The position numbers and the translations under genes were made by a program. From Maribacter hydrothermalis (GTDB lineage Bacteria > Bacteroidota > Bacteroidia > Flavobacteriales > Flavobacteriaceae), in the NCBI RefSeq assembly GCF_001913155.1, contig NZ_CP018760.1:2914001-2978000 (forward strand): 64,000 nt of DNA, written 5' to 3'. The notes below the pieces were generated by a model, which ran no database searches, was not told where the DNA came from, and worked only from the letters and a program-made list of their open reading frames with translations. Below, in pieces: positions 9,313-17,809 of this stretch; position 1 is the first letter of the stretch; the number at the start of each line of letters is the position of its first letter.

Positions 9313-11064
9313 ATGTACAATAAACATATATTTACGCTTATTTTTTTAGCTCTTGGCTTTCAAAATAGTTTTGCTCAAGATGACGAAAAAGATTTAGGTA
9401 CTGAGACGGTAACGGTGACAAAGGCGTATACCCCAACAGTTTCAGATGCCTTTAAAATTAAGTCGGTCCCTAACTTAAACGATTCTATCGTACTTCAGAA
9501 AAAACCAATTACCTATAGTATTTTTTCTGTACCCGTTGCTTCTACCTTTACACCTTCTAAAGGAACGGCATCTACCGTAGAAAAATTACCGCCTCCTGTG
9601 TTGTTTAATTCGTACGCTTCATTAGGAGCCGGACTTTATGGTAATGTATTAGGGGAATTTTATACAAGCAGAACCATCAATAGAGATGAAAATTTCGATA
9701 TCGGTTTTAATCATTTATCCTCTAGAGGCGGAATTGATGGTGTAGAATTGAACGATACTTTTTACGATACCAAGTTAGATGCATCGTATGCAAAACGTGA
9801 TCGCGATTTAGATTGGGGTGCCACTATCGGCCTTCAGCATCAATTATATAACTGGTACGGAATTGAACCGGGATTGTATACCGAAGCTGTAATTAATTCT
9901 ATTGATGAACGCCAAAATTATTATATGGGTGAAGTTGGGGGACATATAAATGTCGAAGACGCCTATTTCAAAAGAGCCGATTTAAAATACCGTAGATTTT
10001 TTGATGCAGTAAGTTCAGGTGAAAACAGAGCTATATTTAATACAGGTTTTGAGTTCCCTGTAAACGACGAGGCTTTTGGAGTAAAGGTGAAAGTTGATTA
10101 TGTTGGTGGTACTTTTGAGAATGCAAGTGTAAGTAATAGCGCCAACGAAGGTGGTATTTCTTATGGCAATTTACAAGCAGGTATTAATCCGTCTTTAAAA
10201 ATGCTACGTGATGACCTTTCATTGAATTTGGGCGTGAACCTAGTGTACGGAATGGATTTAGAAAACAGTGAAAGCAACTTCTATATCTATCCGGCAGTGA
10301 CAGCGTCGTATAGGTTGCTAGATGAGTCTGTTATAGCCTATGGTGGTGTAACGGGTGAATTAAAGCAAAATTCGTATTATGATTATGTAGAGGGGAATCC
10401 GTTTGTTTCTCCAACTTTGAACATTGCTCCTACAGATAGTCAGTATAATGCCTATGTTGGATTTAAAGGACAATTGTTACCTAATTTAAGCTATAATATT
10501 AAGGGCTCGTACACCGCCGAAAATAATAAACCTTTATATAGGTTAAATCCTAGAAACGATTTTAGAGCAGATGAAAAAGGATACTACCACGGTAATTCTT
10601 TTGATGTATTTTATGATGACATAAAAACATTGGGCATTTTCGGGGAATTAAATGTAGATGTAAATCGTAATTTCACTTTAGGCGTTAATGCAGAAGTATA
10701 TGATTATAGCACAGAAACAGGAAACCCTGCTTGGAACTTACCTAATTTAAAAGCATCGCTTTTTATGGACTATCAAATTGGGGAAAAGTGGTATGCAGGA
10801 GCTAATTTATTTTATGTGGGCGAGCGCGAAGATTTTTCATCTACCGTGGTGCAAAATGTAGTTCCAGGAGAATTTCCTGCAACGCTAATTACCTTAGATG
10901 GTTATTTTGATGCAAACGCTCATGTAGGGTATCGTTATAGTGAGCAACTTTCTTTCTTTATAAAAGGAGCCAACCTTTCTAATAATGATTACCAACGTTG
11001 GGCTAATTTTCAAGTACAAGGTATTCAGGTTTTGGGCGGTGCTACTTATAAATTCGATTTTTAG
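9313..11064 (+). CDS. Outer-membrane beta-barrel protein (TonB-dependent-receptor-like, without a full plug)
   Basis: About 583 residues. The signal peptide MYNKHIFTLIFLALGFQNSFAQ favours a start at ATG 9313; an earlier ATG at 9289 would add eight residues. After a short N-terminal stretch (ETVTVTKAYTPTVSDAFKIK) come many amphipathic beta strands rich in Y, G and N, ending in LGGATYKFDF with a terminal aromatic residue, the usual barrel end. The TonB-receptor plug domain is absent or very short, and 583 residues is below the family's usual 700-1000. It is likely co-transcribed with the TPR gene and followed by a strong terminator. The ligand is unknown. Confidence 0.72.
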   Translation: MYNKHIFTLIFLALGFQNSFAQDDEKDLGTETVTVTKAYTPTVSDAFKIKSVPNLNDSIVLQKKPITYSIFSVPVASTFTPSKGTASTVEKLPPPVLFNSYASLGAGLYGNVLGEFYTSRTINRDENFDIGFNHLSSRGGIDGVELNDTFYDTKLDASYAKRDRDLDWGATIGLQHQLYNWYGIEPGLYTEAVINSIDERQNYYMGEVGGHINVEDAYFKRADLKYRRFFDAVSSGENRAIFNTGFEFPVNDEAFGVKVKVDYVGGTFENASVSNSANEGGISYGNLQAGINPSLKMLRDDLSLNLGVNLVYGMDLENSESNFYIYPAVTASYRLLDESVIAYGGVTGELKQNSYYDYVEGNPFVSPTLNIAPTDSQYNAYVGFKGQLLPNLSYNIKGSYTAENNKPLYRLNPRNDFRADEKGYYHGNSFDVFYDDIKTLGIFGELNVDVNRNFTLGVNAEVYDYSTETGNPAWNLPNLKASLFMDYQIGEKWYAGANLFYVGEREDFSSTVVQNVVPGEFPATLITLDGYFDANAHVGYRYSEQLSFFIKGANLSNNDYQRWANFQVQGIQVLGGATYKFDF

Positions 11065-11090
11065 TTTTTTTTCCCTGATTATATATATTT

Positions 11091-11124
11091 AAAAATCCGT
11101 TCTCCGATAAGAGAACGGATTTTT
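11091..11124 (+). terminator. Intrinsic terminator after TPR/barrel operon
   Basis: A perfect 14-bp stem (AAAAATCCGTTCTC with GAGAACGGATTTTT) around the 6-base loop CGATAA, ending in T residues, 27 bp after the barrel stop codon. Confidence 0.85.
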
Positions 11125-11187
11125 GACTTTTACCCAATTACATAATTCTATAAGATTTCTGTACTTTAGGGAATCTGTACAAAGCAA

Positions 11188-12294
11188 ATGTTTATTAGAA
11201 CTTCACATTTCGGAATTATAATTATGACATTATTGGGCATGTTTAGTTCTAGTTTTGGGCAGAACTTGGTGCTTAACCCTAGTTTTGAAAAGTATCATAA
11301 TTGTCCTGTGAAATTGGGTAATCTAGAAAAGGATGTACTAGATTGGAATATGCCCACTTTAGGATCTACTGATTATTTTAATGGTTGCAGCACCGTAATG
11401 GGTACGCCCGAAAATTTTAATGGAAAGCAACCTGCTAATTTTGGAGTGGGGTATGTGGGATTCTACATGTACGCCCCTAACGATTATCGCGAATATATTC
11501 AGGCAAAACTAAGTTCTACATTGAAGAAAGGTGAACAATATAGAATTTCATTCTATGTAAGTTTGGCTGAGCGGTCAGATTTTGCCGTGAAGGAATTTGG
11601 CATCCGGTTTACCGAATTTCCTGTTGATGTTGAGACTAGTAAAGTGCTGTCTGGATTACACTTTTCTAGATTAAAAGGAGATACATCCAAAGCAGTAGAA
11701 ATATCTTATTCTAAATATTATTCCGATGAAATTAAGTGGGTGAAACTGACAACGGAATTTATAGCTTCTGGAACCGAAAACTATATGATTATTGGGAATT
11801 TTAAGAACAATAAACGCACACAGAAATATCAGACCAAAAGAAAAATCACCAAAGGTTCTTACTATTATTTAGATATGGTTTCGGTATCGAATGTGAATTC
11901 CAAACCTTTGAATTATAATGATATTTCACTTAAAGAATACGAGTTGGATAGTGTGCACATTTTTAAAGATGTCTATTTTAATTCCAATAAATCTAAAATA
12001 AGAGGAAAATATCAACAAGAAATGGAAGCGTTACTTTTTTATTTAAAAACTAATACAGCTATTGATATTGAGATTTTTGGACATACAGATTCTATTGGAA
12101 CAGATTCTTTTAATAAAAAATTATCCTTAAAGCGTGCTGATGAGGTAGTTGCATATCTTACTAAAAATGGTATTCAGAAAAATAGAATAACGTTTCAAGG
12201 TTTTGGAAGTTTAAAACCTATTGCAACAAACAAAACAGAAGCCGGAAGATTTCTCAACCGACGTGTAGAATTCGTTTTAACAAAAACAGATTAG
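11188..12294 (+). CDS. OmpA family outer-membrane/peptidoglycan-binding protein
   Basis: A 368-residue exported protein. The signal peptide is IIIMTLLGMFSSSFGQ, cleaved near residue 25. An N-terminal beta-rich domain (about 26-230, LVLNPSFEKYHNCP...) looks like the jelly-roll modules of flavobacterial surface proteins. The C-terminal OmpA domain (about 255-365) has the peptidoglycan-binding segment FGHTDSIGTDSFNKKLSLKRA and the closing NRRVEF. It should anchor the envelope to the cell wall. It ends 4 bases inside the convergent NIPSNAP gene. Its own promoter should lie after the terminator at 11124. Confidence 0.85.
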   Translation: MFIRTSHFGIIIMTLLGMFSSSFGQNLVLNPSFEKYHNCPVKLGNLEKDVLDWNMPTLGSTDYFNGCSTVMGTPENFNGKQPANFGVGYVGFYMYAPNDYREYIQAKLSSTLKKGEQYRISFYVSLAERSDFAVKEFGIRFTEFPVDVETSKVLSGLHFSRLKGDTSKAVEISYSKYYSDEIKWVKLTTEFIASGTENYMIIGNFKNNKRTQKYQTKRKITKGSYYYLDMVSVSNVNSKPLNYNDISLKEYELDSVHIFKDVYFNSNKSKIRGKYQQEMEALLFYLKTNTAIDIEIFGHTDSIGTDSFNKKLSLKRADEVVAYLTKNGIQKNRITFQGFGSLKPIATNKTEAGRFLNRRVEFVLTKTD

Positions 12295-13073
12295 TAATCA
12301 GAATACGCTGTTGGATACAGTAAATGAATATCCGCATGGCTCACAGTATTAAGGTATTTATCCATTACGGAGATTTCTTTCCATTTATCGGAATCAACAA
12401 AATCTTTCCAGAGCGCATTCCTTTTTTCCATATTGGTAAAGGTTGTCATGTACATTAGGTTGGGCATTTTATCACCAGAAATAACATCGGCATAGAAAAC
12501 AGCATTAAATCCAAGGCTATCAAAAAGCTCCACTTCACCACCTTCATTAAACATATCTACTTTTCTACGGTACATGGCTTCCGTTGGACCTTCATAACTT
12601 CTTAGCTCATATACTCTATCTGTACGAGAACCTTCTACTTTACTTGGTTTCATTTTAGGCATATCTGGAAATGCACGTAACAATACAGAACTAATTCTTT
12701 CAAATGGCTTTTTGTCATGAGTGGCATGTATATATTCTGCTCCAGCCGAAAGATGGGTTTTATCTACCGCCAACATTGCTTCCAACTTATCAAATTCTAC
12801 TAATGATTGAAATGGGATCAATACATAAATTTTGTCGCTGACTTTAAATTTATCTGGTCGTACCTTAAAAACGCCTATATTTTCGATGCCCATCCTTTTT
12901 AATGCAGGTAAATATGCGTTTTTTAAATAATCATCGACCATATGCTCTTGAGCTTCATTTTTAATAGTGTATGTTTTTAGTTCATAGTATTCTTTTTCTT
13001 GTGCAAAGCTTGAAAAATTAGTGATTAATGCGATTAAAAGTACCAGCATTGGTAAGGGGGTTTTATTCTTCAT
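12291..13073 (-). CDS. NIPSNAP family protein, exported
   Basis: A 260-residue protein with a signal peptide (MLVLLIALITNFSSFAQ, cleaved near 24) and two NIPSNAP/dimeric alpha-beta barrel modules. The first is near 29-130 (YELKTYTIKNEAQEHMVDDYL) and the second near 150-258 (RVYELRSYEGPTEAMYRRKVDMF). The fold is ferredoxin-like and no catalytic function is established for the family. It sits divergently from the MFS transporter gene, whose -7 element is only about 60 bp away, so the two may share regulation. Confidence 0.82.
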   Translation of the reverse strand: MKNKTPLPMLVLLIALITNFSSFAQEKEYYELKTYTIKNEAQEHMVDDYLKNAYLPALKRMGIENIGVFKVRPDKFKVSDKIYVLIPFQSLVEFDKLEAMLAVDKTHLSAGAEYIHATHDKKPFERISSVLLRAFPDMPKMKPSKVEGSRTDRVYELRSYEGPTEAMYRRKVDMFNEGGEVELFDSLGFNAVFYADVISGDKMPNLMYMTTFTNMEKRNALWKDFVDSDKWKEISVMDKYLNTVSHADIHLLYPTAYSDY

Positions 13074-13133
13074 GAGTACTGAATTTGTTTTTAGCTTAAC
13101 AAGTTAATGATAAAATGATTGAAGGCTATAGTG

Positions 13134-13141
13134 TACTTTTG
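13134..13141 (+). promoter_or_regulatory. Candidate -7 element (TACTTTTG) for the MFS gene
   Basis: TACTTTTG matches the Bacteroidota TAnnTTTG -7 consensus, 17 bp before ATG 13158. No clear -33 TTG is seen at the usual spacing. Its position argues against the longer reading that would start at 13119. Confidence 0.4.
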
Positions 13142-13157
13142 TATTAGTACAATTTCT

Positions 13158-14477
13158 ATGGCAAATTTTCTTCAAAAACCTCTTATTGATCCTGCCAAGA
13201 GCCCCATTTTTTATGGCTATGTAATTCTCTTTATCGGTACCATTGGCATCTATTGTAGTATTCCGGGTCAGACGATTGGGGTTTCTGTATTTACGGATCC
13301 AGTAAAAGATGCATTGGGACTTTCACGAAACCAATTTAGCAATGCTTATATGATTGGGACAATAGTAAGTTCTTTGGTAATAGGTAGGGCAGGGGTTTGG
13401 TTCGATGTTTATGGAGCGCGTTATGTAGCGTTTTTTGCAGCCATAACTTTAGGGGTGACTTTGTTTTTGTGTTCTTGGTCTGCTATAATGAGTTCATATA
13501 TAAAAGAGCTATTATCAATAGATACATGGATGATACCTTTTGGATTAATGACGGTATTGTTTTTTATGTTGCTTTTTGCAGGGCAAGGGGTATTGACCAT
13601 GGCGTCCAGAAATGTTATTATGATTTGGTTTGATAAGAATAGGGGTAAAGTCAACTCATTTAGTAGTGTTGCCCTTTCTTTCGGATTCTCATCATCACCA
13701 CTTTGGGTCAATGCACTTATTGAAGGATATGGGTGGGAAAGTACATGGCAGTTTTTGGCAATAGGGCTACTTGTGTTCAGTGTGTTTATTTACACTTTTT
13801 ATAAAATTTCTCCTGAAAAACATGGTTTATTGCCTGATGGTGCAAAATCACTATCCTCAGATGAGAAAGAGAAAAAAGTTTTGCCAAAGCAGTTTACTCT
13901 AGAAGAAGCAAAGAAAGAAAGAGCTTTTTGGATGTATGGACTTACACTTGCCTTCAACAGTTTTTTTATTACAGGACTTACCTTTCATGTAGTATCTATT
14001 TTTACACATGAAGGTTTCGTAAAAGAAGATGCCATCGCCATTTTTTTACCTGGATCTATGGTTGCCGTTACGGTATCTACTATCTTCAATTTTCTAAGTG
14101 ACTACCTTCCATTAAAGCTATATTTGTTTTTAATGTTGTTAGGCGGGTTTTTAGCTTCATTGGGATTTTTATTCTTGTCTACCGCAGTTGGCGTACCTAT
14201 GTTAATTGCCGGTTTTGGTATTTTAGGAGGATTCTTTGCTGTTCTAAATGCTGTGGCATGGCCAAGATTTTTTGGGAGAGCTCATTTAGGGAGTATAACG
14301 GGCAAAATCATGAGTTTTTTAATTCTGGCCAGTGCGCTTGCACCAAGTATTTTCAGTCTTTGCCTTTCTACTTTTGGGTCATACCAAATGGTAGGATATC
14401 TAGGATTGGCATTTTTAGTTTTTCTGGTAATTGGTTCCATTAAGGCTAATAATCCGCAGAAAAAAAATGATTTTTAA
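13158..14477 (+). CDS. MFS transporter
   Basis: A 439-residue major facilitator with about 12 membrane helices in two halves, split by a cytoplasmic loop (about 220-260, EKHGLLPDGAKSLSSDEKEKK). The loop between helices 2 and 3 has the MFS motif-A-like GRAGVWFDVYGARY. The opening SPIFYGYVILFIGTIGIYCSIPGQTIG is typical of the MFS group near oxalate/formate and monocarboxylate carriers. I start at ATG 13158 (MANFLQKPL) because a promoter -7 match lies downstream of the alternative start at 13119. The substrate cannot be assigned. Confidence 0.82.
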   Translation: MANFLQKPLIDPAKSPIFYGYVILFIGTIGIYCSIPGQTIGVSVFTDPVKDALGLSRNQFSNAYMIGTIVSSLVIGRAGVWFDVYGARYVAFFAAITLGVTLFLCSWSAIMSSYIKELLSIDTWMIPFGLMTVLFFMLLFAGQGVLTMASRNVIMIWFDKNRGKVNSFSSVALSFGFSSSPLWVNALIEGYGWESTWQFLAIGLLVFSVFIYTFYKISPEKHGLLPDGAKSLSSDEKEKKVLPKQFTLEEAKKERAFWMYGLTLAFNSFFITGLTFHVVSIFTHEGFVKEDAIAIFLPGSMVAVTVSTIFNFLSDYLPLKLYLFLMLLGGFLASLGFLFLSTAVGVPMLIAGFGILGGFFAVLNAVAWPRFFGRAHLGSITGKIMSFLILASALAPSIFSLCLSTFGSYQMVGYLGLAFLVFLVIGSIKANNPQKKNDF

Positions 14478-14541
14478 CTTTATCGCTTAACATCTTGCTC
14501 TTCAAGTAGAAATCAATTTATCTTTACATAAAACACTACAA

Positions 14542-15303
14542 ATGGATTTAAATTTAGCAGTATTGATAGATGGCGATAATATTCCGTCAGCCTATGTAAA
14601 AGAAATGATGGAGGAAATTGCTAAGTACGGTAACCCTACTATAAAACGTATTTATGGTGATTGGACCAATCCGCGTTTAGGAAAATGGAAAAATGTATTG
14701 CTAGAAAATGCCATTACACCAATTCAACAATACGGATATACACAGGGTAAAAATGCTACCGATTCTGCCATGATCATCGATGCTATGGATATTCTATATT
14801 CTGGCAAGGTCAATGGTTTCTGTATTGTTAGTAGTGACAGTGATTTTACACGTTTGGCTACAAGATTAAGAGAAGCAGGTATGCAAGTATTTGGTATTGG
14901 GGAACGAAAAACACCTAATCCGTTTATTGTAGCATGTGATAAGTTTATTTATATTGAAATTCTTAAAAGTAGATCAGAAGAAGAATCTTCTGATACGCCT
15001 AATAAAACTAGTTCTGAGAAAAATACGGTCGATAAGATTACCCCTAAAGCATTACGTTTTATTGCTACAACAATAGATGATGTTGCTGATGACGATGGCT
15101 GGGCGTTTTTAGGTGATGTTGGTAGTCTGTTGCAGAAGAAGCAACCAAATTTTGATTCACGGAACTACGGATTTCAAAAATTGACACCGCTAATTAATTC
15201 TATTCCCCATTTCGAAATTGAACGTAGAGAAGATTCTAAAGGAAGAAAAAAGCTGATTTACGTAAAGATTAAAGAGAAAAGTACTTCTAAATCTAAAAAG
15301 TAA
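14542..15303 (+). CDS. NYN domain protein with C-terminal OST-HTH/LOTUS domain
   Basis: A 253-residue cytoplasmic protein. The NYN (PIN-like nuclease) domain covers about 1-142, with the acidic residues expected for a metal site: D10 and D12 (LIDGDN), D74 (NATDSAMI) and D99/D101 (SSDSDFTRL). A charged linker (about 143-165) leads to an OST-HTH/LOTUS domain (about 166-248), including DGWAFLGDVGSLLQKKQPNFDSRNYG. This is the LabA-like architecture, presumed to bind and possibly cut structured RNA. The start is ATG 14542. A weak promoter-like pair (TTG 14495, TATCTTTA 14519) precedes it. Confidence 0.85.
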   Translation: MDLNLAVLIDGDNIPSAYVKEMMEEIAKYGNPTIKRIYGDWTNPRLGKWKNVLLENAITPIQQYGYTQGKNATDSAMIIDAMDILYSGKVNGFCIVSSDSDFTRLATRLREAGMQVFGIGERKTPNPFIVACDKFIYIEILKSRSEEESSDTPNKTSSEKNTVDKITPKALRFIATTIDDVADDDGWAFLGDVGSLLQKKQPNFDSRNYGFQKLTPLINSIPHFEIERREDSKGRKKLIYVKIKEKSTSKSKK

Positions 15304-15381
15304 TTCTTTTTTATTATTCAGTAAATTAGACTTCTTTCAACCGCATTAGTTTTTGTATTTTTCCATACAAATTCTACTACT

Positions 15382-17226
15382 ATGATTCGTTCGCTTTGGC
15401 TATTGTTATGCATTGCTGTTATTAGCTCATGTAAAGAAACTACTAAAAAAGAGCAGCTTAATAATACCAAACCAATTGCTGAGGTTTTTACCGAGTTTTA
15501 CGAGTTTAAGAAAAACATCAACCCCATAGAGGCTACAAAAGCAGGTTATTCTGCCTATAATGATACCATTGCCAACTATATTTCCGATGATTACATTTTA
15601 CATTTAAAAGATCGCTATACCTATTTTTTAGAACAGTTGGGAACATACGATTCTACGACTGTAAGCGCCACTGATTATATGAGCATGCGCGTTATGGAGT
15701 GGGATTGTAATGTAAAATTAGAAGGGGTAATGAATCCTATAGTAACAGTTGCTTCCCCAATTTACGACTTACCTAGTTTTGAACTTATGCCGCTTTTTCA
15801 AATACAGTCATTGCATTTATATGTGGCGCAGTTAGCTGGTGGTACAAGTGTACAGCCTTTTAAAAATATAGATGATTATAATAACTGGTTAAAAAGATTA
15901 GAAGATTATCTATTGTTTTTAGATACCGCTATTGAAAAAATGAAAGTGGGAATGGACAAAGGCGTAGTGCTGCCAAAAGTATTAACACAAAAAATGCTTC
16001 CACAAGTACGGTCGTTTATTGATATTCCATTAGAAGAGAATCTGTTCTATCAGCCCATATTGAATTTTCCCGACGGATTGTCTGATGTTGATATGGATAT
16101 TATACAAAGTAATTATGAAGATTTTATTCAAAAAAAACTGACCCCTAAATATGTGGAGTTAAATCGGTTTTTAACCGAGGAGTACTTGCCTGCTTGTAGA
16201 GATACGGATGGATTGTTAGACCTGCCTAACGGAAAAGCTACGTATCAATATTTAATAAAATTGCATACGACCACAAACATGACTGCGGATGCCATTCATG
16301 AATTAGGATTGTCTGAAGTAGCTCGTATTTCTAAGGAAATGGAAGCGGTAAAGGATGAAATTGGATTTCAGGGAGATTTAAAATCCTTTTTCAATTCACT
16401 TCGTAACAAAGAAGAACTAATGCCTTTTTCAAAACCAGAAGAAGTAATTGAAAGTTTTAATGCTATAAACAATCGCATTGCGTTACATATAGATTCGTTA
16501 TTTACCTTGACCCCAAAAGCTGGTTTCAATGTCCGTAGAACGGAAGCTTTTAGAGAAGCATCGGCAAGTGCGGAATATGTGCCAGGGTCAAAAGATGGGT
16601 CAAGAGCTGGAATTTTCTATGTGCCTATACCCGATGTAAAAGCATATAATATGGTTCATGATGAAGCCTTGTTTTTACATGAAGCCATACCGGGTCACCA
16701 TTTTCAATTAAGTTTACAGCAAGAAAATAACAACCTACCAGAGTTTTTACACCCTGAAAGTATGGGAGTATTTGTTGAAGGTTGGGCATTGTATGCAGAA
16801 TCGTTAGGTAAGGAGTTGGGTGTTTATACAGATCCATATCAGTATTTTGGTATGTTAAGCATGGAAATGCATAGGGCAATTCGATTAGTGGTTGACACGG
16901 GTATTCATGCAAAGGGATGGACTAGGGAAGAAGCTATTCAATATTCGCTAGAAAATGAAGCAGAATCTGAAGAAAGTATCATAGCTGAGGTAGAAAGATA
17001 CATGGCTACACCAGGACAGGCACTTTCCTATAAAATTGGTCAGTTGAAAATTAGGGAACTACGTACAAAGGCAGAAAAAGCTTTGGGGAATAATTTTAAT
17101 ATCAGGGAATTTCATAGTCAAATATTAGATTCGGGTAGTTTACCTTTAGTATTACTGGAAGAAAAAATAAATAATTGGATAGTAAGTCAAAATAATTTAA
17201 GTAGTAAAAAGCCTACAAGTAAATAA
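15382..17226 (+). CDS. DUF885 family lipoprotein (putative zinc metallopeptidase)
   Basis: A 614-residue protein with a lipoprotein signal (LLLCIAVISSC, lipid-modified Cys17), so it is envelope-anchored. The DUF885 catalytic region contains the zinc motif HEAIPGHH at about 433-440 and the downstream glutamate region ESMGVFVEGWALYAESLG. These resemble an HExxH variant (HEAIPGHH) used by this peptidase-like family. Family length is about 580-620, so it looks complete. A hypothetical secreted protein follows after 51 bases on the same strand. It is probably a peptidase; the substrate is unknown. Confidence 0.85.
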   Translation: MIRSLWLLLCIAVISSCKETTKKEQLNNTKPIAEVFTEFYEFKKNINPIEATKAGYSAYNDTIANYISDDYILHLKDRYTYFLEQLGTYDSTTVSATDYMSMRVMEWDCNVKLEGVMNPIVTVASPIYDLPSFELMPLFQIQSLHLYVAQLAGGTSVQPFKNIDDYNNWLKRLEDYLLFLDTAIEKMKVGMDKGVVLPKVLTQKMLPQVRSFIDIPLEENLFYQPILNFPDGLSDVDMDIIQSNYEDFIQKKLTPKYVELNRFLTEEYLPACRDTDGLLDLPNGKATYQYLIKLHTTTNMTADAIHELGLSEVARISKEMEAVKDEIGFQGDLKSFFNSLRNKEELMPFSKPEEVIESFNAINNRIALHIDSLFTLTPKAGFNVRRTEAFREASASAEYVPGSKDGSRAGIFYVPIPDVKAYNMVHDEALFLHEAIPGHHFQLSLQQENNNLPEFLHPESMGVFVEGWALYAESLGKELGVYTDPYQYFGMLSMEMHRAIRLVVDTGIHAKGWTREEAIQYSLENEAESEESIIAEVERYMATPGQALSYKIGQLKIRELRTKAEKALGNNFNIREFHSQILDSGSLPLVLLEEKINNWIVSQNNLSSKKPTSK

Positions 17227-17277
17227 AATATTAAAGGGATATACACGTTTGAGTTTTATAGACAATTACTGTAGCGA

Positions 17278-17706
17278 ATGAACATTACTCATATTTTTGT
17301 AAAAGGTATTTTTTTGACTCATTTATTAGTATCATTTTCATTAGTTGAAATTAATAATCCAGACCTTAAAATAAGTATTTTTCAAGAAGGTTTGCTTTCA
17401 AAAGAACCTGCCTTAGGAGTGTGGAATTATACAATGACTAATGTTGATTCGGTATATGATCATGGCGTGTTATTTGTAACTAAAAATGAAAACACGTATG
17501 ATATTGCGGTTAAATTCTCTAACGGCATTTTAAATGGTCAAGATGTAGTTGTCAAAAATAATAAAGTTAATTTCAATATAAATATTGCTGGTCTAGAACG
17601 CGTGTCTTTTGTTTTAATGATTGAAGGCGACAAAATCATGGGAGAAAGTTACTCGGAAAAGGGTTCTAGTGCAATTTTAGGAGAGCGTCAACATCCTGAA
17701 CGTTAA
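17278..17706 (+). CDS. Small exported protein of unknown function
   Basis: A 142-residue protein with a hydrophobic N-terminus (about 5-24) that may be a signal peptide. The rest is beta-rich (GVWNYTMTNVDSVYDHGVLF, YDIAVKFSNGILNGQDVVV, VSFVLMIEGDKIMGESYS). The layout of short strands ending in an effect-versus-blank comparison (GDKIMGESY) recalls small lipocalin-like or calycin modules, but I cannot name a family. It lies 51 bases after the DUF885 gene and may be co-transcribed. Base composition matches its neighbours. Confidence 0.6.
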   Translation: MNITHIFVKGIFLTHLLVSFSLVEINNPDLKISIFQEGLLSKEPALGVWNYTMTNVDSVYDHGVLFVTKNENTYDIAVKFSNGILNGQDVVVKNNKVNFNINIAGLERVSFVLMIEGDKIMGESYSEKGSSAILGERQHPER

Positions 17707-17809
17707 AGATTTAAATCTTTCCAAAAAAATACTTAGTTTTCAATAAATATTTAAACAAGGCTATCCTTGTCTTGTTTTGGTATATATTGCTAAACTAATT
17801 TTTTACATT

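Noticed and set aside
13119..13157. MFS start at 13119
   Set aside because: A -7 promoter match lies at 13134-13141, inside that extension, and the shorter protein begins in a normal way.
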